Source of the DNA: Deltaproteobacteria bacterium
GTDB lineage: Bacteria; Myxococcota; Polyangia; Polyangiales; B10-G4
Assembly: GCA_019312705.1 (NCBI GenBank)
Contig: JAFDCW010000299.1
Coordinates: forward strand, 1-6,136
DNA: 6,136 nt
Direction: 5' to 3'
Below, piece by piece: positions 1-4,038 of the stretch; within the stretch, counting starts at the first letter, position 1; every line of letters begins with the position of its first letter. The notes beneath the pieces were generated by a model. It saw only the letters and a program-made list of their open reading frames with translations. It did not search any database and had not been told where the DNA came from. The position numbers and the translations under genes are program-made.

Positions 1-383
1 AACATGAGCCCCATCACCGTCTCATCGAAGGAGTCGCCACGGAGCGCGTTCGAGATGTCACCTCCCCCCTGACGCATTTCCCCCCGCATGCCGCGCACCG
101 TTTCCTCAACGTCGGTCACGGCTTCGCGGATCGCTTTTTCCTGCCCAGGCGTCGTATCGAGGCGCTCGAAGAGCCGCCACATCATGCCGAAACGCCTGCC
201 TGGCCTCTCCCACGGACCGGGCCCGCCCCCGGGTTCGTGTGCGTGTCCGTGTCCGTGGCGGGGTCCGCACGTTTGGGGGCCTCCGTAGTGAGCGTGGTGC
301 CACGACCAACGACGCCTGCGCCCGCGGGTGACGATGGCGATGAGGCCGATGAGGCTGGCGAGGCCGATGATGAATCCGAACAT
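1..383 (-). CDS. Periplasmic heavy-metal-sensor-like (Spy/CpxP-like) membrane protein, 3' end outside window
   Basis: 127 codons are visible and the gene continues beyond the left edge. It starts at the ATG complementary to 381-383, preceded by a GAGG Shine-Dalgarno about 7 nt upstream. Residues 2-18 are one hydrophobic segment (FGFIIGLASLIGLIAIV), followed by an Arg cluster (20-25), which suggests a short membrane anchor. Residues 29-49 form a Gly/His-rich linker with seven His (29, 30, 32, 43, 45, 47, 49) and Cys39, a plausible metal-binding stretch. Residues 69-127 are predicted helical and contain LFERLDTTPGQEKAI, which resembles the helical domain of the 'periplasmic heavy metal sensor' family related to Spy/CpxP and typical of myxobacteria. 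Family knowledge suggests envelope stress or metal sensing; the actual ligand is unknown. It is divergent from an HtrA protease. The other two frames here contain only short ORFs that look spurious. Family call is fairly sure, function is inferred. Confidence 0.8.
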   Translation of the reverse strand, partial: MFGFIIGLASLIGLIAIVTRGRRRRWSWHHAHYGGPQTCGPRHGHGHAHEPGGGPGPWERPGRRFGMMWRLFERLDTTPGQEKAIREAVTDVEETVRGMRGEMRQGGGDISNALRGDSFDETVMGLM

Positions 384-411
384 GAGCTTCCCTCTCTCTC
401 TCTGAAGCTCA
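383..411 (-). promoter_or_regulatory. Hairpin abutting the sensor start codon, SD displayed in a GA-repeat loop
   Basis: On the minus strand an 8-bp perfect inverted repeat (TGAGCTTC at 411-404, GAAGCTCA at 390-383) encloses a 13-nt purine loop, AGAGAGAGAGAGG. The last stem base is the A of the start ATG. The only good Shine-Dalgarno (GAGG, 394-391) lies in the loop, 7 nt from ATG. In RNA this would present the ribosome binding site in a loop while partly pairing the start codon. The pairing is seen in the sequence; a regulatory role is inference. Confidence 0.5.
392..403. repeat. (CT)6 / (AG)6 dinucleotide repeat
   Basis: Six perfect CT units on the plus strand form most of the loop of the hairpin in the sensor-gene leader and extend into its Shine-Dalgarno. 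Tracts of this kind can change length by slippage. At six units the tract is short and may be stable. Confidence 0.7.
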
Positions 412-425
412 ACCTGACGCCCGTA

Positions 426-466
426 TGTGAAGGACAGTGCCCCGGGGCTGTGAAGAAGTGTGAAAG
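426..466. promoter_or_regulatory. TGTGAA direct repeats and GC palindrome between divergent genes
   Basis: TGTGAAG occurs at 426-432 and 449-455, and TGTGAAAG at 459-466, so the start-to-start spacings are 23 and 10 bp, close to whole helical turns. The palindrome GCCCCGGGGC lies at 439-448 and is flanked by ACAG (434-437) and CTGT (448-451). The cluster sits between the starts of the sensor and htrA-like genes, where a shared regulator would bind. No convincing sigma-70 -35/-10 pair was found on either strand. Operator function is inference. Confidence 0.3.
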
Positions 467-490
467 CCGCTACCTTCCCGGCCGCAATCC

Positions 491-495
491 GGAGA
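491..495 (+). promoter_or_regulatory. Shine-Dalgarno GGAGA of the HtrA gene
   Basis: GGAGA lies 4 nt before ATG 500. It selects this start over the in-frame internal ATGs at 602 and 611, which would remove the signal peptide. Confidence 0.7.
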
Positions 496-499
496 AATC

Positions 500-1918
500 A
501 TGAACGTTCACCGCTCACCCCTCGCGCTCGCCCTCCTCATCTTTCTCACTGCTGCCTGCGGCGCGGCCCAGCCGGGCTCGGTCGAGGCCCAGGGGCCGAC
601 GATGGGCACGATGAGCCGTTCGATCGAGACCCTTGCGGCGAACATCAACGATGCCATCGTGCAGGTTCGTGCATCGGGGTACGCGCCAATTAGCGGGGCC
701 GCCTCGAGCCGGACCAGCTTGCTCGCGCGTCGAAGCCAAACGGGATCCGGGGTGATCGTCTCGGCCGACGGCTACATTGTCACGAATGCTCACGTCGTCG
801 CTGGTGCGAACCGCGTGCATGTGCACATTCCGCCCAGTGAGAATCAGCGGAGCGCGCATCACTCGACGCTCGGTCCGGCGGAAATCTCCGTTCCGGCGGA
901 GATCGTTGGCATCGACACCGAGGCCGACATTGCGATCTTGAAGGTCGAACGCACCGGGCTCTCGGTCGTCGAGTTTGGTGACTCCGACTCGCTGGAGACG
1001 GGGCAACTCGTGCTCGCTTTCGGTAGCCCATTCGGCCTCGAGGGCACGGTCACCATGGGTGTCGTGAGCGCCGTCTCGCGGCAGGTCGAGGAGGACTCGC
1101 CGATGGTCTACGTGCAGACCGACGCCGCCATCAACCCCGGCAACAGCGGCGGCGCATTGGTGGACGCCCGCGGAAAGCTCGTCGGCGTGAATACCTTCAT
1201 CGCGAGCCCCTCGGGTGGGAGCAACGGCCTCGGCTTTGCGGTGCCGAGTAACCTCGTGCGAATCGTCTACGATCAAATCCGCGAACACGGCCACGTCCGC
1301 CGCGGAATCATCGGCGTTCACGCTCAAACGGTCACACCGACGTTGGCGTCCGGGCTCGGCCTGCGCCGCGAATGGGGTGTGGTGCTCTCGGATGTTTATC
1401 CCGGCGGCCCCGCCGCCAGCGCCGGCCTTCAGATCGGGGATGTCGTGGTCACTCTCGACGGTCAGGCAATGGAGAATGCGCGGCAGTTCAACGTCGGCGT
1501 CTACGCCCGGCACATCGGCGATACGGTAAACCTCGAGGTGCGCCGCGGCGACCGCGAACTCCGGATCCCCGTGACGGTTGTCGAACGCACGGATGACCCC
1601 GCCCGCTTCGACGCTCTGGCGAACCCGCAAGAGCATACGGTCGAACGTTTTGGAATCGTGGGCCTCGACCTCGACGGCACGCTCCGCCGCCTCCTTCCGC
1701 AGCTCCGTAGCGAAGCGGGGGTCGTTGTTGCCGTGAGTGCCGCGGGTGAAGTGTTCCGCCCGGGTGACGTCATCGTGGCGGTGAACGGAGATCCCACGCC
1801 GAACCTCGCAGCCCTCCGGGGCCTCGTGGGCGCATCGGATGGCGAGAGCGAGGACGCCTTCGTCGTGCAAATCGAACGCTCGGGGCGTCTCGGTTTCGTA
1901 GTGGTCGCAGTCGACTAA
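500..1918 (+). CDS. HtrA/DegP-family serine protease with two PDZ domains, probable lipoprotein
   Basis: A 472-residue protein of normal DegP-like length. ATG 500 follows GGAGA (491-495). Residues 1-19 form a signal peptide ending LTAAC, so Cys20 could be lipidated; position -3 is Thr rather than the usual Leu, which makes lipidation likely but not certain. Gly21 at +2 would favour outer-membrane sorting. The trypsin-like domain is about residues 42-262, with catalytic His98 (TNAHVV), Asp143 (EADIAILKV) and Ser216 (NPGNSGGAL). PDZ1 is about 268-362 and PDZ2 about 384-470. His98 to Asp143 is 45 residues against 30 in E. coli DegP, because of an insert around 112-131. Such proteases degrade or refold damaged envelope proteins, with the PDZ domains recognising substrate ends. 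It is divergent from the Spy/CpxP-like sensor and convergent with the VWA gene. Family assignment is firm; whether it is a DegP, DegQ or DegS analogue cannot be told. Confidence 0.95.
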   Translation: MNVHRSPLALALLIFLTAACGAAQPGSVEAQGPTMGTMSRSIETLAANINDAIVQVRASGYAPISGAASSRTSLLARRSQTGSGVIVSADGYIVTNAHVVAGANRVHVHIPPSENQRSAHHSTLGPAEISVPAEIVGIDTEADIAILKVERTGLSVVEFGDSDSLETGQLVLAFGSPFGLEGTVTMGVVSAVSRQVEEDSPMVYVQTDAAINPGNSGGALVDARGKLVGVNTFIASPSGGSNGLGFAVPSNLVRIVYDQIREHGHVRRGIIGVHAQTVTPTLASGLGLRREWGVVLSDVYPGGPAASAGLQIGDVVVTLDGQAMENARQFNVGVYARHIGDTVNLEVRRGDRELRIPVTVVERTDDPARFDALANPQEHTVERFGIVGLDLDGTLRRLLPQLRSEAGVVVAVSAAGEVFRPGDVIVAVNGDPTPNLAALRGLVGASDGESEDAFVVQIERSGRLGFVVVAVD

Positions 1919-1922
1919 CCTC

Positions 1923-1952
1923 GCGCCGACGTTGGTGTTCGCGGGCCGGCGC
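1923..1952. terminator. Possible weak bidirectional stem-loop between convergent genes
   Basis: GCGCCG (1923-1928) pairs with CGGCGC (1947-1952) around an 18-nt loop, in the 33-bp gap between two convergent stop codons. There is no T-tract on either side and the arms are only 6 bp, so intrinsic termination is doubtful. Position is the main argument. Confidence 0.25.
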
Positions 1953-3358
1953 TAGTCCACGTCCGCAAGAATCCGGTCGACGGCAACTCGCAGCGTTTCT
2001 AGGTTTTGCACCGATAGCGCTTCGTCGACGTGGGGAAGGTATCGGTCCATCGCGCTGTCCCCGAAACCCCAGCTCGGCCGGGGTTCTGGGTTCAGCCAGA
2101 GCACTCGCGCGGCCCGCGTGGCCATCTGCCGAAACGCCTTCGCGTTTGGGTCGAGGTAGTTGGTTCGGCCGTCTCCCACGATGACGACGGTGGTCCGCTG
2201 GTCGATGGCGTCGGCATACCGAGACGTGAAAACGCCAAGGGCCTGGCCGTAGTCACTGCCGCTCGCGACGCTGACCGCGGCGCCGCCGTAGACGAGCTCG
2301 AGGGCGCGCTCTGCGGGGTGCTGTTCGAAGAGAGCGGTGGTCTCGCCGAGATCGGAGACGAAGGCGAAGGTCCGGGTGCGTGTGAAGACGTCCTGGAGGG
2401 CCCAGGTGAGCATCAAGAGGAAGCGCGCCGCGAAGCGCACGGAGTCGCTGATGTCGCAAATCACTGTGAGGCGGGGACGGTCGTTGGGCTTCCGAACGAA
2501 AACAGGCCGAAATGGCACCCCCCCAGTTCCGTACGCGGCGCTGAGAGTGCGCCGCACGTCGAGGCGCCCGCGGCGCCGGCGCTTTCGGCGCACGCTCATT
2601 CGACCCCGGAGGCGCTCACCGAGGCGGCGTACTTCGCGCTCGACCGCCTCGACCTCATTCGGCCCGAGCGCCGTGAAGCGCTTTTCGGCCAGCATTCTTC
2701 TACGGAAAGCTTCTCGTAGGTGTGCGTTGCGGCGCGCGAACTCGGCATCGACGAGGGCGCGGGCCGCGGGCCGGAGCCCGTCGAGCTCGCCTTTTAGGAG
2801 TGCGACGAGGACTGCTGCCCGCTCACGTCCGAGGGTATCGGCTAGGTCGTCGGCAATCTCGGGCAGCGCCGCTCTCATCGTATCGGCCCTCAGAGCTCCG
2901 AGGGTGCGCTGGGTGAAGTAGCCAGTCTGCATCAGCCCACGCATGGTCGATATGCCGGCGTCGGCGCTCGCGTCTCGGAGCGCGCGGTCGAGGGCCGCAC
3001 CGCCCGAGGCGACGGCCACGAGGGCGTCGGTTACGGCCCCCTCCCGTGCCCGATTGGCTGCCGTAATCGCAGCGAGCAATGCCTCGAGCTCACCCTCCTC
3101 GAGGTGACCCCCAGCCCGTGCCGCGATCCCCAGTCCGGCACCGGGAGCTACACGGAAAAATGCGTCGAACGCCCGGTCGAAAATGGGCACGTGCTTCGGG
3201 TCCGAAACCAGCACCGCGCGGAAGGCCGCTTTGGCCGGGCCTCGATTGTCGAGACCGACCGCTATCGCTGCGCGCCGCAAGTCGATGCTCTGAACCGGGG
3301 AGGCTGGCAGCCCCGACCGTCGACAGACGGTGATGAAGTCCGCGAGGACCGAGTCCAT
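1952..3358 (-). CDS. CoxE-like VWA domain-containing protein
   Basis: 468 residues, starting at the ATG complementary to 3356-3358. An in-frame ORF extends upstream to 3976, but those 206 extra residues are a shifted-frame reading of the thioredoxin gene, low-complexity and Pro/Arg-rich, and are rejected. The N-terminal region (1-240) is mostly helical and resembles CoxE-like proteins (SGLPASPVQSIDLRRA, then an FDRAFDAFF motif). An Arg-rich linker (247-270) leads into the VWA domain, about 294-468. The metal-ion-dependent adhesion site is DISDS (Asp302, Ser304, Ser306; bases 2441-2455), with SDYG at 368-371 and GDGRTN at 395-400. No signal peptide or membrane segment is seen, so it is probably cytoplasmic. 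Family members often act with a MoxR/CoxD-type AAA+ ATPase in maturation or remodelling of target proteins; no such gene is visible here. It overlaps the upstream thioredoxin stop by one base and has no Shine-Dalgarno, consistent with reinitiation. Substrate unknown. Confidence 0.9.
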   Translation of the reverse strand: MDSVLADFITVCRRSGLPASPVQSIDLRRAAIAVGLDNRGPAKAAFRAVLVSDPKHVPIFDRAFDAFFRVAPGAGLGIAARAGGHLEEGELEALLAAITAANRAREGAVTDALVAVASGGAALDRALRDASADAGISTMRGLMQTGYFTQRTLGALRADTMRAALPEIADDLADTLGRERAAVLVALLKGELDGLRPAARALVDAEFARRNAHLREAFRRRMLAEKRFTALGPNEVEAVEREVRRLGERLRGRMSVRRKRRRRGRLDVRRTLSAAYGTGGVPFRPVFVRKPNDRPRLTVICDISDSVRFAARFLLMLTWALQDVFTRTRTFAFVSDLGETTALFEQHPAERALELVYGGAAVSVASGSDYGQALGVFTSRYADAIDQRTTVVIVGDGRTNYLDPNAKAFRQMATRAARVLWLNPEPRPSWGFGDSAMDRYLPHVDEALSVQNLETLRVAVDRILADVD

Positions 3359-3360
3359 CA
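3356..3360 (-). promoter_or_regulatory. TGATG stop/start overlap coupling thioredoxin and VWA genes
   Basis: The thioredoxin stop TGA (3360-3358) and the VWA start ATG (3358-3356) share one A. The bases upstream (GGCACCC) hold no Shine-Dalgarno, so the VWA protein is probably made by terminating ribosomes that restart. The overlap is seen directly; coupling is inferred. Confidence 0.7.
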
Positions 3361-3972
3361 GGGTGCCGGTTCGTCCAAGAGCCTCGGAATCATCGCCACG
3401 AGCTGCGCAGCCCGGCGCCGACTCACCCCAACCATCATGTGGCGGACGTTCCCATCCCGGCCGATAATCACCAACGTCGGTAGGGTGCGAATGCCGTAAT
3501 TGCGCCAGGTTGGGCCGATTCCCCGGGCGATGGTGTAGCCAACCGGGGACCGGTTGAGGTGGGCCCGGATTCGCGGTGGGGGCTCGCGGCTCACGCCCAG
3601 CACGGTGAGACCATCGTCGTGGTAGTCGCGGTGTAGGCGATCGAGGAGGGGCATGACGGCGCGGCACGGGCCGCACCAGGTTGCCCAGAAGTCGAGCACC
3701 ACGACGCGGCCGGCGAGGGCGCCCAGCTCGGTTGGATCCTTGCCGTGCAGGCGGTTGGCCGAGAGGGCCGGTGGCGGCACTCCGACCGAAACGCCACGGC
3801 CGTGCGCCAACGTCGGTTGGGCCGGTGGGGGGCGGGAGGGGGCGTTTGGGGCGGCGGGGGTGGGTTGGTTGGCGTTTGGGGGGGCGGCCGTGGCGACGGT
3901 GGATGCGGCGAGCACCATGAGGGCGCAGGCGAAGAGCGCGCTCCTTTGGGCAGCTGGGCGGGGGCCTCGCAT
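3358..3972 (-). CDS. Exported TlpA/ResA-like thioredoxin-fold protein
   Basis: 204 residues. The chosen start is the ATG complementary to 3970-3972 because it begins a clear signal peptide: basic residues 2-10, hydrophobic 12-27, and an Ala-X-Ala-type cleavage site near residues 27-30 (VATAAPP). A longer in-frame start at 4320 would bury this signal and overlap the divergent gene, so it is rejected. A Pro/Ala-rich linker (31-54) is followed by the thioredoxin fold, about 60-200. The active site is WCGPC (Cys100 and Cys103; bases 3664-3675) in the context LDFWATWCGPCRAVMPLL, and the cis-proline is in TLPT (Pro165). Such proteins reduce or exchange disulfides in the periplasm, often during cytochrome c or metal-site maturation. 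No Shine-Dalgarno precedes the ATG. It is the first gene of a two-gene unit with the CoxE-like VWA gene. The fold is certain; redox partner and direction are unknown. Confidence 0.93.
   Translation of the reverse strand: MRGPRPAAQRSALFACALMVLAASTVATAAPPNANQPTPAAPNAPSRPPPAQPTLAHGRGVSVGVPPPALSANRLHGKDPTELGALAGRVVVLDFWATWCGPCRAVMPLLDRLHRDYHDDGLTVLGVSREPPPRIRAHLNRSPVGYTIARGIGPTWRNYGIRTLPTLVIIGRDGNVRHMMVGVSRRRAAQLVAMIPRLLDEPAP
3827..3884 (+). repeat. G-run cluster with quadruplex potential inside the thioredoxin gene
   Basis: The plus strand carries runs of G at 3827-3832, 3834-3836, 3838-3842, 3848-3851, 3856-3860, 3862-3864 and 3878-3884. The first four are separated by loops of only 1, 1 and 5 nt. 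GGCGTTTGGGG occurs twice (3841-3851 and 3871-3881). The strand is the transcription template of the thioredoxin gene and encodes its Pro-rich linker (31-54), so the composition partly reflects CCN proline codons. Confidence 0.5.
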
Positions 3973-3978
3973 GCACTC

Positions 3979-3987
3979 AATGTAGCA
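3979..3987 (-). promoter_or_regulatory. Possible extended -10 box giving a leaderless thioredoxin mRNA
   Basis: On the minus strand TGCTACATT (3987-3979) matches an extended -10 (TG-N-TAnnnT; 4 of 6 to TATAAT). It ends exactly 6 nt before the ATG, so transcription would begin at or very near the start codon. This would explain the missing Shine-Dalgarno. The -35 region 17 bp upstream (GGGAAT) is poor. Inference from spacing. Confidence 0.35.
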
Positions 3988-4007
3988 GGTTGGAGCGGCG
4001 GATTCCC

Positions 4008-4035
4008 GGGGAGGCGACGGTGGGGTAGGGTTGGG
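4008..4035 (+). promoter_or_regulatory. G-run-rich leader / weak ribosome binding site of the HEAT gene
   Basis: Four G runs (4008-4011, 4022-4025, 4028-4030, 4033-4035) are separated by 10, 2 and 2 nt just before ATG 4039. AGGG (4027-4030) is the likely Shine-Dalgarno, 8 nt from the start, and lies inside the cluster. An RNA quadruplex here could mask it, although the 10-nt loop is longer than the usual limit. Confidence 0.35.
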
Positions 4036-4038
4036 CCG

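Noticed and set aside
182..503. Short open frames on both strands near the left edge (minus 182-412, plus 237-503)
   Set aside because: They are low-complexity Ser/Pro or Asp/Glu runs overlapping the sensor gene and its leader. The sensor frame shows a membrane segment, His-rich linker and family motif.
515..1870. 451-codon open frame on the minus strand antisense to the HtrA gene
   Set aside because: It mirrors the codon periodicity of the HtrA gene in GC-rich DNA, has no recognisable domain, and the plus strand carries a complete catalytic triad and two PDZ domains.
2030..2921. Two plus-strand open frames (2030-2719 and 2337-2921) opposite the VWA gene
   Set aside because: Both are antisense to conserved VWA motifs, are compositionally biased, and lack recognisable domains.
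3359..3976. N-terminal 206-residue extension of the VWA protein
   Set aside because: This part is a shifted-frame reading of the thioredoxin gene, rich in Pro and Arg with no domain. The ATG at 3358 coincides with the thioredoxin stop and begins CoxE-like sequence.
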